The notes under the pieces: model-generated
What the model saw: the letters and a program-made list of their open reading frames with translations, nothing else
Database searches by the model: none
Told to the model about the DNA's origin: nothing
NCBI RefSeq assembly: GCF_938041645.1
Contig: NZ_CALIST010000048.1
Span: 1 to 47,752, forward strand
Direction: 5' to 3'
DNA from: an uncultured Campylobacter sp.
GTDB lineage: Bacteria > Campylobacterota > Campylobacteria > Campylobacterales > Campylobacteraceae
DNA length: 47,752 nucleotides
In this document: piece after piece, positions 9,881-16,766 of the stretch
Layout of the letters: each line of letters opens with the position of its first letter
Position numbering within the stretch: position 1 is the stretch's first letter
Position numbers and translations under genes: made by a program

Positions 9881-12141
9881 TAGTCGAATACCTCTTCGGC
9901 AATCGTAAGTTTAGGAAGAAAACCATCAAATTTATTATAGAAATTGCCTGGCGGTAAGATATATCTGCCAAAATAATCTTTTAAAGTGGTTTTATAATCT
10001 TTTTTAAGTTCTTCTAGTAAATTTTTACCAACGGATATAGTATATAATCCCAAATCTTTTTCCGAATCTTTAATTTCTGCAATAATTTTAAATTTATCGT
10101 CATTTGATTGTAACAATTTATCCCGATTATCTAAAAACTTGTCGAAATGCCCACTATACTGCTCTACAAAAAGCGAAACCTTCCACTCCTGCTTTGGCAT
10201 AAAATTTTCATTAAATTTTTTAAATAATGTTTGAAATTCCAGGTTTTTAGCGTATTGCAATAAATCTACGCTAGTCGTTTCATTTTTTGTACTTTCAAAA
10301 TAGCTCTCTAGGACATTATAAATTTCGCTCTCTTTTATATTTTGCGATAGAATTTCCTTTATCTTATCCTCTTGCAGATCCGTATCGTGATATGGGAATG
10401 ATTTACCTTCTAAATAATCAAAAACTATAACTTTTGCAGGCCTATCTGACAAGCCTTCACGATTTACTCTACCCGCAGCTTGAATAATAGAGCCAAAGGG
10501 AGCGAACTCTCGAAAACCTATATCAAAGCTAAGATCGACCCCCGCCTCGATCAGCTGCGTTGCAATCAAAATAATCTTTTTACCACTACTTAATTTAACT
10601 TTTATCTCGTCAATAATCTCAACTCTGTGAAGTGGAATTTGGTGCGTAGTCAAAAGATAGACGCTATCTTTATTCTCGCTTTTGTTTTTTATAACTTCAT
10701 ATAGCTTTTTAGCTTTTGAGATGGTATTTACGACACAAAGCACACTTTTATCTTTATGGGATAAAATTTCATCTTTTAGGATGTCAAAATCGTTTAAATT
10801 TGGCTTATAAACGAGCTCATATCTATCCCTATCTCGCTCGTATAAAACAGGGCTTGAAAGCTCGGTAAAATTTTCAAGCTCTGCTGCAATATGAGGCATA
10901 GTCGCAGACATAAGTATAAAGTGGATATTGTATCTTTTTGTAAATTCATTAAAAGCGGCAGAAATCGGCTTCAATAAAACTCTTGGGATATTTTGTATCT
11001 CGTCTATTATGATAACACTATCTCGCAAAGTTTCTAGTTTTAAATTATCTCTATTGTGATTTGAAAAAAATACGTAAAATAGCTGATTGAAAGTCGTAAC
11101 GATAAAATTCTCATGCCAAATATCAGCCAAAAATACTTTTTGCATAAACTGCTCTTGCTCATCTTCATTATCTTTTTCTTTATCTCTTTTACTACTTTTA
11201 TAGCTTGTTAGGTGATGATATTTTAGTACGTTTTGATACGATATTATCTTTTGATATTCGTTATGTGTTTGATCTATGATAGAGGTAAATGGTATAGCTG
11301 TTATAACACGTCTTTTATCGCCTTTTATTTTAGCTATTTGCAATGCCAAATTTAGAGCCAAAAACGTTTTTCCTATACCGGTGGGCGCTTTAATCAAAAA
11401 CTTATCTTTTTGCGTATTATGATTAAAATTTTGAAAAATAAGTTCCTTCGCTTTTGTTCTGTATTTGTTTTTACTGCCAGTTTGCTTTGAGGTTATAATA
11501 TCTTCTATCTTATTAAGATAAAGATCTATTTTTTCTTCACTTAAAATTTCTACATTTTTATAGGATTTAGAAAAAATAGCTTCAAATTTATCTGCCAAAA
11601 TAAGCCTCGAATAGCGCTTCTTAAAAATAAAGTAGTTATCTAAAATTTGGTATTTTTCCAGCTCGGCCTCTAAATCCAAAAAACAGTCAATAAAATCATT
11701 AACATCGGGCTTTATCTCTAAATTCGATCTACAAATCACTTCATCTATCTTTTTAAATTTATCTTTTATTTTTGCTTTTATATTGCCTAGCTCGCTAAAG
11801 AAAGATTTAAGATCGGGCAAATCGGAATGATGTTTTAGAATAGTAAAAAAATTAGCTAAAAAATTTATATCTTTATCGACTCTAATAAAAAAATATATAA
11901 AAGCACTCTCTAGAGTATGCGTTGTTTTTAGCTTTTGTTGGGCTTTTTCAAAGTCCTCTTTTGAGGCAAAATTTTCTACTTCTAAATTTATATAATCTTG
12001 AAATCTCTGTGCAATCTTAGCAATATCGTGAAAGGATGCCGTCTCTTTATGATCACTTTCATCAAAACTATCGCTTATATTTTTTACATGAAAATTGTAT
12101 GATTTTTTAGGATGCGAGTTAAAAGAGTTTGAAATTTGCAT
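9880..12141 (-). CDS. cas3: Cas3 helicase-nuclease (HD + SF2 helicase)
   Basis: 753 residues. Cas3 is recruited by target-bound Cascade and unwinds and degrades DNA. The N-terminal HD nuclease domain shows HDIAK (residues 38-42, usually HDIGK), H75 in TTHTLESA and HH at about 104-105 in ILKHHSDLPD. Helicase motifs: APTGIGKT (252-259, Walker A), IIIDEIQ (DEIQ, 380-383), MSATMP (411-416), and ATQLIEAGVDLSFD with QAAGRVNREG (motifs V and VI). The start overlaps the cas5 stop (TAATG). All motifs are intact, so interference should be possible. The gene is clearly AT-richer than cas4/cas2/cas1. Confidence 0.95.
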   Translation of the reverse strand: MQISNSFNSHPKKSYNFHVKNISDSFDESDHKETASFHDIAKIAQRFQDYINLEVENFASKEDFEKAQQKLKTTHTLESAFIYFFIRVDKDINFLANFFTILKHHSDLPDLKSFFSELGNIKAKIKDKFKKIDEVICRSNLEIKPDVNDFIDCFLDLEAELEKYQILDNYFIFKKRYSRLILADKFEAIFSKSYKNVEILSEEKIDLYLNKIEDIITSKQTGSKNKYRTKAKELIFQNFNHNTQKDKFLIKAPTGIGKTFLALNLALQIAKIKGDKRRVITAIPFTSIIDQTHNEYQKIISYQNVLKYHHLTSYKSSKRDKEKDNEDEQEQFMQKVFLADIWHENFIVTTFNQLFYVFFSNHNRDNLKLETLRDSVIIIDEIQNIPRVLLKPISAAFNEFTKRYNIHFILMSATMPHIAAELENFTELSSPVLYERDRDRYELVYKPNLNDFDILKDEILSHKDKSVLCVVNTISKAKKLYEVIKNKSENKDSVYLLTTHQIPLHRVEIIDEIKVKLSSGKKIILIATQLIEAGVDLSFDIGFREFAPFGSIIQAAGRVNREGLSDRPAKVIVFDYLEGKSFPYHDTDLQEDKIKEILSQNIKESEIYNVLESYFESTKNETTSVDLLQYAKNLEFQTLFKKFNENFMPKQEWKVSLFVEQYSGHFDKFLDNRDKLLQSNDDKFKIIAEIKDSEKDLGLYTISVGKNLLEELKKDYKTTLKDYFGRYILPPGNFYNKFDGFLPKLTIAEEVFD

Positions 12142-12881
12142 TATACAAATCTACAATGATAAATTTCATCGACGCAAACTATCTCGTAAATCTTAATATC
12201 TCTAGCTTTTATTTGCTTGTTAGATAATATTAAATTTACGCCCGAAGCAGGAGACCTCTCTGGCGTTAAAGTACTCGCAAAACTAATTGGAGAATATAAA
12301 ATACCTTCTTCAAAATCTATATTTTTTACGTCATCTTGAAGCACGAACGAATCTATATTAATTTCATCAAATTTTTTCTCTTCATATTTTGTTATTTCTA
12401 TGAATTCAAAATTGCCTGCAAATTCGCTATTGCCAAGATAAAATGAAAATTTACAAATTCTATTTTTTATATTATGAATCGCTTCGTCTTCAAGCTTAAA
12501 TTTATCAATAAAAATTATATACTTCGGATAAATCAAGAGTTCTCTATTTATCGGTTTTTGAGGAGCTTTATTGTCACGCAAACCAAGCGAGATTTTTTGC
12601 ATATCAAATTTAAGCAAACTATTTAGATGAGACTTTGTAAATTTCGTATAGTCGTTTATATAATTTTGCGAAAAACTCTTTTTCAAAATAGGAGCACATG
12701 AGATTACGCTATATTTAAAGTCGTCAAATCTATCATCATTTAAATAGTTATCTATGCCAAGTACAGCTGCCAACATACCACAAACCGTAGTTTTTGGAGG
12801 GATGGGTAAAGTGATATTTTGACTAATCCCCAAAGGATCTCTAAAACAAGCAAATTTACCCCAAATTTTAAATGCAAACAT
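12141..12881 (-). CDS. cas5: Cas5 (type I-B Cascade subunit)
   Basis: 246 residues. Cas5 caps the 5' handle of the crRNA in Cascade. The N-terminus FKIWGKFACFRDP followed by LPIPPKTTVCGMLAAVLG is the characteristic Cas5 RAMP beginning. The C-terminal part carries SPISFASTLTPERSPASG. Overlaps by a few bases with cas7 upstream and cas3 downstream, so it is translated from the same mRNA. AT-rich like its neighbours. Confidence 0.93.
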   Translation of the reverse strand: MFAFKIWGKFACFRDPLGISQNITLPIPPKTTVCGMLAAVLGIDNYLNDDRFDDFKYSVISCAPILKKSFSQNYINDYTKFTKSHLNSLLKFDMQKISLGLRDNKAPQKPINRELLIYPKYIIFIDKFKLEDEAIHNIKNRICKFSFYLGNSEFAGNFEFIEITKYEEKKFDEINIDSFVLQDDVKNIDFEEGILYSPISFASTLTPERSPASGVNLILSNKQIKARDIKIYEIVCVDEIYHCRFV

Positions 12882-13756
12882 TACAGTTCTTTGGCCTCTA
12901 AATTTATATTTAAATTTTTAAAATTGTCCAGATACTTTTTAGCCGAATCATCATAAAAAACTACTACTTTTTCTATTTTTTGACTCATATTTTTTAACGA
13001 CCTTACAAGAGCCGAGAAATTTAATTCACATTCGCTAAAAGTACGAAGCTGTTGAGAGTTCTCATTATCTATACTTACAAGCTCGTCAAGTAGCCCTATC
13101 ATATAAGTATCTTTGTAGATAATCCTTATAAGCATTCTTGGTTTTTGTCCGACTTTACTCCTAGTGTTGAGCAACTTGGTGCCTTGCCACATAGAATCAA
13201 GCATATCGGCAACATCTTCTTCGCTCGCGTTTGTTTTATCGGCACTTAGAGAATTTATAGTACCGTACATTGCAAACAGCCCATAAGGTATATAATTATC
13301 GGTTCTAAATGTCTTATTTAAGCTATTGTCTTTACCGAAAGCGCCGGTTCCTTGTGATAAAATGGTCTCTGTTTCATTTAGTGATTTAGCCCAAGAAAAT
13401 TGCACTGTACCTATAATTTGAAGATTGCTTTTTGGTGCTACTCCGCCAAAAAGTCTATTGTCAATGCAGCTTAAAAAAACTTTCTTATCATCTTTTTCAT
13501 TTAAAGTACTCTTCAACTCAGTAAATCTGGTTTCTGCCGATTGTACCTGCTCTGCGTTATTTACAAATACGGTTTTACCTTTTCTATATTGCAGATCATC
13601 TCTGATCGTCCTTTTTACTCTAACATCGCTAACGACGGCTTTTCTATCGCTTTCATCGTATCTTGGTGCATTATCGTTTAGCATGTCGCCGTTAGGATTA
13701 GTCATTTTTGCATCCCATAAAAATAAAATTTCACTATGTTTTGCCAACTCACTCAT
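12881..13756 (-). CDS. cas7: Cas7 (Csh2-type, Cascade backbone)
   Basis: 291 residues from ATG 13756, chosen because AAGGAG lies six bases upstream; the longer ORF (to 13804) starts inside the preceding gene. Cas7 polymerises along the crRNA spacer. EILFLWDAKMTNPNGDML near the N-terminus and DNAPRYDE...AVVSDVRVKRTIRD are the Csh2/Cas7b signature; GAFGKDNSLNKTF and LLNTRSKVGQKPRMLIRI follow. It overlaps the previous gene by 8 bp, implying coupled translation. Confidence 0.94.
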   Translation of the reverse strand: MSELAKHSEILFLWDAKMTNPNGDMLNDNAPRYDESDRKAVVSDVRVKRTIRDDLQYRKGKTVFVNNAEQVQSAETRFTELKSTLNEKDDKKVFLSCIDNRLFGGVAPKSNLQIIGTVQFSWAKSLNETETILSQGTGAFGKDNSLNKTFRTDNYIPYGLFAMYGTINSLSADKTNASEEDVADMLDSMWQGTKLLNTRSKVGQKPRMLIRIIYKDTYMIGLLDELVSIDNENSQQLRTFSECELNFSALVRSLKNMSQKIEKVVVFYDDSAKKYLDNFKNLNINLEAKEL

Positions 13757-14171
13757 TGTCTTCTCCTTGTTTTTGATTTTCTTTTTTAAATTTTGCATAA
13801 TCATTAAACCCTTTAATGAAAGCGAAAGAAATCTCCTGTTGGGCTACTCTTATATTTTTTGGGTATATAAAATAAGTGGTAACTAATTGTGATAAATCAT
13901 TGTTCTTGGGAGTATTTAGACTAAATAGCTTCTCAAAATAGGTTGCTTTATTAAAAATAGCTTTTAAATTTGATTCCGTTATTCTTTTGGTCGATAACCA
14001 TTTTTTAAACGTCTCGTTCTTTTTTACAACTTTCCCGTTAGGATTATACGAACTATCGATAATACCTTTTGAATAAGCGCCTATTAAATAAGCTCCTTTT
14101 ATTAAGCCATTCTCAAAATAATCGGGTTGCTCAAGCAATATTTTTTCAAAATATTCAGAAAAAAGTTCCAT
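13749..14171 (-). CDS. Separate C-terminal Cas8b domain / Cas11-like small subunit
   Basis: 140 residues, mostly helical, beginning MELFSEYFEKILLEQPDYFE and containing LIKGAYLIGAYSKGIIDS and a late QQEISFAFIKGFNDY; these resemble the helical C-terminal part of Csh1/Cas8b proteins, which supplies the small-subunit (Cas11) bundle. Its ATG (14171) lies one base past the cas8b stop (TAG A ATG) and AAGGA sits six bases upstream, so it has its own translation signal. In many I-B systems Cas11 is made from an internal start within cas8b; here it appears as a separate ORF. The alternative is a +1 frameshift in a single approximately 604-residue cas8b. The family assignment rests on position and pattern. 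Confidence 0.7.
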   Translation of the reverse strand: MELFSEYFEKILLEQPDYFENGLIKGAYLIGAYSKGIIDSSYNPNGKVVKKNETFKKWLSTKRITESNLKAIFNKATYFEKLFSLNTPKNNDLSQLVTTYFIYPKNIRVAQQEISFAFIKGFNDYAKFKKENQKQGEDNE

Positions 14172-14172
14172 T

Positions 14173-15567
14173 CTACATCCTTATTGCATTTATATCTTTT
14201 AAAAATTTTAAAACCTTGTTTTCGCTTTCTACAAAAACATTCGGATACATTATCCACTCTTTTATGCCATCTTTCAATTTACTTTTATTTTCACCGTCAA
14301 ACTCTCTAAAGTGCTCAAAACGCTTTAAAACTTCTAGATAACTTATTTTTAAATATCCTAAAAGCAATTTTGCTAAATATATTTTTTCTTGTAAAATTTT
14401 ATTTTTCAAATTTGCAATGCTATTTGTAGATATAGCAAACTGTTCCGTAATCCTAAAATAATCCTTTAAATATACAAATCTGATATCATCATCCTCGTCT
14501 TGAACTCGTTTCATAGCATCCGTAATATGATCTTCTTGCATCAAATTCACTACCTCTCTTATCCTGCTTGGCAAAACATCTTCAAGAGTAGCAAATATTT
14601 TAACAGATAAATTGGTAACATTCACCTCCGTAAAGAATATATCGAGCGTAAAACTATTAATATATTTGAAATTTTCTATTTGCTTATTCAATTTTCCAAT
14701 AAAGCTCTCTTCCCTAGCAGCTTCATCACTTAAAGTATTTGATTTTTCAAGAAAATTTATCATTTTCTTAAAAATATCTTCGTTAAAATTTACCATAGAT
14801 GGAATTATTATATATTCTAATCCTTTGTAATAAAATTTAAGATTGTTTATCGCATACATCCAGCCTTTTTTGACTGATTGTGCTGTATTTTTTGACATAG
14901 GAAGACGGATTATGAATTGCTCTTTAAATTTATCATCATAGTTATCCATAGTAAAAAACTTGACATTCGGATCATACCCGCAAGGTTCTTTTTCTTGGGT
15001 AACAATATCTATCTGCTCCTTTAAAAAAGCGTTCCCTTTTTTGTCCTCTATATGAGGCTTTACAAATTCATTAAGATAATTTTGCAAAACTTCCGGCATG
15101 AGCTCATAAAAACTTTTGCCATTTATAAGTAAAATCAGAAAATAATCGCCTTGCTTAAAGTCTTTCAATCCAAGTTCATCATTTTTGTAGTTATCTATAT
15201 AATCAAAAACAATCTTTGCTAAACTATGATTTTGTGGATTTGAATAGATTAAAATGGAATTTTGTAAGGTATGCGAAATAGCTTGGAATTTTTTATATAA
15301 ATCTTTCTCGTTTTGATACTCGTAGTTTGGGTATAAATAATATGAATTACTAGTTCCACCTATCTTTTTTGTAAAAAATGTTTTTATGGTGTCTAATGAA
15401 GTTCGTGATAGTTTTGGAGTACTAAGAAGCCTCCCGTTCTCAATTTTAAAATCAATAGCCAAAGTTATATGGTCACTATCCTTAAAATTGGAATTTTTAA
15501 TCATAGCCTTAACATCGTCGTCATTTAGCAGGCTGCCAATTTTATAGAGTTTATGAGCTAATCCCAT
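14173..15567 (-). CDS. cas8b: Cas8b (Csh1/TM1802-like large subunit of Cascade)
   Basis: 464 residues starting MGLAHKLYKIGSLLNDDDV. Cas8b recognises the PAM in type I-B Cascade. Placement directly upstream of cas7-cas5-cas3 and the general pattern (N-terminal ALAIDF-like strand, ILLINGKSFYELMPEVL, charged helical C-terminus) fit Csh1. Together with the next ORF the length, about 604, matches single-chain Csh1. An AAGG lies 12 bases before the ATG, a rather long spacing, and no clear -10 box is seen immediately upstream, so transcription may come from the strong promoter at 15862-15890. Confidence 0.82.
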   Translation of the reverse strand: MGLAHKLYKIGSLLNDDDVKAMIKNSNFKDSDHITLAIDFKIENGRLLSTPKLSRTSLDTIKTFFTKKIGGTSNSYYLYPNYEYQNEKDLYKKFQAISHTLQNSILIYSNPQNHSLAKIVFDYIDNYKNDELGLKDFKQGDYFLILLINGKSFYELMPEVLQNYLNEFVKPHIEDKKGNAFLKEQIDIVTQEKEPCGYDPNVKFFTMDNYDDKFKEQFIIRLPMSKNTAQSVKKGWMYAINNLKFYYKGLEYIIIPSMVNFNEDIFKKMINFLEKSNTLSDEAAREESFIGKLNKQIENFKYINSFTLDIFFTEVNVTNLSVKIFATLEDVLPSRIREVVNLMQEDHITDAMKRVQDEDDDIRFVYLKDYFRITEQFAISTNSIANLKNKILQEKIYLAKLLLGYLKISYLEVLKRFEHFREFDGENKSKLKDGIKEWIMYPNVFVESENKVLKFLKDINAIRM

Positions 15568-15698
15568 ATTTTATTTTTACCTTAAGTATTTTAGTTAATT
15601 TTACGACCATTTTACTTAAATATTTCTAAAATTATTCTAGATTTGAAATCAGAATAAGATTAAGGCATTAAGAGGCATATTTTATTGTGATTCAAAAA

Positions 15699-15836
15699 CT
15701 AATTGCAATAAATACTGAACTCTATCTGCCCAAAATTTATGTCAAATATTTTAACATCTACGATAGGGCTAAAAAATATACACAAAATGCACAATATGTA
15801 TTTTCCCATGCGATTAAGAACTTTTTTAGTTTTCAA
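15699..15836 (-). CDS. Small hydrophobic peptide, candidate CreT-like toxin
   Basis: A 45-codon ORF starting at TTG 15836, six bases after a perfect AAGGAG (15848-15843 on the minus strand), ending at TAG 15701-15699. The peptide begins MKTKKVLNRMGKYILCILCI (basic, then hydrophobic), continues FFSPIVDV and ends FSIYCN: a short basic N-terminus and a single membrane-spanning or signal-like stretch at residues 13-26, as in small membrane toxins of type I systems. A near-consensus promoter sits 26 bases upstream. The gene lies between cas6 and cas8b, where haloarchaeal I-B loci keep creT. No homologue is recognised; toxicity is an inference. An ATG at codon 10 (15809) is a weaker alternative start. 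Confidence 0.62.
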   Translation of the reverse strand: MKTKKVLNRMGKYILCILCIFFSPIVDVKIFDINFGQIEFSIYCN

Positions 15837-15847
15837 ATGTAACTCCT

Positions 15848-15857
15848 TATTGTTTTA
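15848..15857 (+). promoter_or_regulatory. Seed-length match to the pseudo-crRNA next to CCT
   Basis: TATTGTTTTA here equals the first ten bases of the pseudo-spacer (15986-15995). On the same strand the three bases before it are CCT (15845-15847), a PAM-like triplet. The site overlaps the expected transcription start of the small hydrophobic gene. The same bases, on mRNA, lie just upstream of and into its Shine-Dalgarno, so pairing with the RNA itself is the competing explanation. Confidence 0.55.
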
Positions 15858-15861
15858 CCTT

Positions 15862-15890
15862 ATTATAGCACAAAACCAAATAGATTTCAA
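15862..15890 (-). promoter_or_regulatory. Near-consensus sigma-70 promoter of the small hydrophobic gene (and perhaps cas8b operon)
   Basis: On the minus strand TTGAAA (15890-15885) and TATAAT (15867-15862) are separated by exactly 17 bases, unusually strong for this genus, where -35 boxes are generally poor. Transcription would start near 15855, 19 bases before the TTG start codon. No good terminator was seen between the small ORF and cas8b, so the transcript may run into the cas operon. Confidence 0.8.
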
Positions 15891-15894
15891 GTTA

Positions 15895-15910
15895 TATTGA
15901 TTTAAAGGTT
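15895..15910 (+). promoter_or_regulatory. Extended match to the pseudo-crRNA, 5 bp upstream of the -35 box
   Basis: TATTGATTTAAAGGTT matches the first sixteen bases of the pseudo-spacer (TATTGTTTTAAAGGTT, 15986-16001) at 15 positions; the only difference is position 6, which is flipped out and not read in type I crRNA-target duplexes. The bases before it are TTA. A full-length Cascade footprint rightward would cover the -35 region of the pseudo-crRNA's own promoter. Confidence 0.6.
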
Positions 15911-15940
15911 AACTTCCTTTTATTTTGGTAAAAATTGTAC

Positions 15941-15946
15941 TATAAT
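15941..15946 (+). promoter_or_regulatory. -10 box of the crRNA-like RNA
   Basis: A perfect TATAAT about 7-11 bases before the expected 5' end of the structured RNA. No canonical -35 box is present at 17 bases (the stretch is T-rich, as usual in Campylobacter promoters). It is divergent to the promoter at 15862-15890. Confidence 0.65.
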
Positions 15947-15952
15947 GCAGAT

Positions 15953-16018
15953 CAAAGAATAAGGTTTCCCGCTGGGATTTAAAATTATTGTTTTAAAGGT
16001 TGTGACCTTATTCTTTTT
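15953..16018 (+). ncRNA. crRNA-like RNA (CreA-like: pseudo-repeat plus pseudo-spacer)
   Basis: Downstream of TATAAT comes hairpin TCCC-GCT-GGGA (15967-15977), then an 8-base handle TTTAAAAT (15978-15985). Over the 20 bases 15966-15985 it matches 15 positions of the crRNA-sense array repeat; the GCT loop and TTT of the handle resemble the second repeat type at 28920-29143. Cleavage after GGGA, as for Cas6, would leave 41 nt: 8-nt handle and 33-nt pseudo-spacer (15986-16018), the normal size. An outer stem GAATAAGGT (15957-15965)/ACCTTATTC (16005-16013) followed by TTTTT gives a terminator-like 3' end, and TTTAAAA/TTTTAAA (15978-15984/15991-15997) can also pair. It runs antiparallel to cas6 and overlaps its stop codon. 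Expression and processing are inferences. Confidence 0.68.
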
Positions 16019-16694
16019 GCTTTACAACCCCCAAAACCCCTACTCCGTAGTTCATGCACCCACTTCCAGTACCCGTGCCAAGGATCAAATTTATTAGTTC
16101 TGCATTAGCTACAATTTTCCATCTTGCCTGCCACGCATATACCGGCTCGCGATTGTTGCCGTAATAGAATTTCACAGACTCACCCAGCTTTTGCCACAAT
16201 AAATTTAATTCCATTTCGCCATCATATTTTTGCCCCATAATCGTCTCAAATCGCTGTAAAATATTCGTCTTCATCATCTCTAAATGCCTGCTATCTTGCG
16301 GCTGCAAATAGACTTTATGCCCCAAAAGCCCGCTTACTGCGCATGCCACGTAGCCTTGCACAATAGCTTCGTTCTCGCAAATTTTATGATTTTTTGCTTC
16401 GACGGTAGTTTGCGTAAATAGAATTTCACCCAAGCTTAGCCCGTCTTTTAGCACTGCTAGCGCGATTTTACGTTCAAACTCCGGCTCGCATGAAGCAAAT
16501 CGCACGCGCAAGTCCTCTCCTCGCAAGATAAAATCAAACACCGTGCGTTTAAAAATTTTACCGCTTGATTCGTGCCTATATCCTACGTGCTCTGAAGCCG
16601 GCAAGTAGCGATAAAGAAAGCCCTGAATCAGCTGCGAGAGAGATTTTGTAATTTTTAGATTTTTAGTTGGTAATTTTGCGTTGATGATTAGCAT
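16008..16694 (-). CDS. cas6: Cas6 crRNA-processing endoribonuclease
   Basis: 228 residues from ATG 16694 (AAGGAG six bases upstream). Cas6 cuts precursor crRNA at the base of the repeat hairpin. The C-terminal glycine-rich loop GTGTGSGCMNYGVGVL is the Cas6 hallmark; histidines in ASEHVGYRHESSG near the N-terminus are candidates for catalysis. It is separated from cas8b by about 440 bp holding the pseudo-crRNA and the small hydrophobic gene, and its stop codon lies within the right arm of that RNA's outer stem. It follows glyS after a hairpin. GC content is host-like, unlike cas8b-cas3. Confidence 0.92.
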   Translation of the reverse strand: MLIINAKLPTKNLKITKSLSQLIQGFLYRYLPASEHVGYRHESSGKIFKRTVFDFILRGEDLRVRFASCEPEFERKIALAVLKDGLSLGEILFTQTTVEAKNHKICENEAIVQGYVACAVSGLLGHKVYLQPQDSRHLEMMKTNILQRFETIMGQKYDGEMELNLLWQKLGESVKFYYGNNREPVYAWQARWKIVANAELINLILGTGTGSGCMNYGVGVLGVVKQKE

Positions 16695-16722
16695 TTGCGC
16701 TCCTTTACGCGGTAAAATTCTA

Positions 16723-16746
16723 CCCAAGGTTCGTGCAAACCTTGGG
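16723..16746 (-). terminator. Hairpin between glyS and cas6
   Basis: CCCAAGGTT (16723-16731) and AACCTTGGG (16738-16746) form a perfect 9-bp stem with a six-base loop, 20 bp after the glyS stop on the minus strand, followed by GGTAGAATTTT. Probable intrinsic terminator of glyS, though the T run is short. Confidence 0.65.
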
Positions 16747-16766
16747 CAAATGAGCTCTAAGTGAAA

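Noticed and set aside
16681..16722. GTAGAATTTTACC upstream of cas6 as another pseudo-repeat
   Set aside because: Only the first eight bases resemble the repeat and no hairpin or handle follows.
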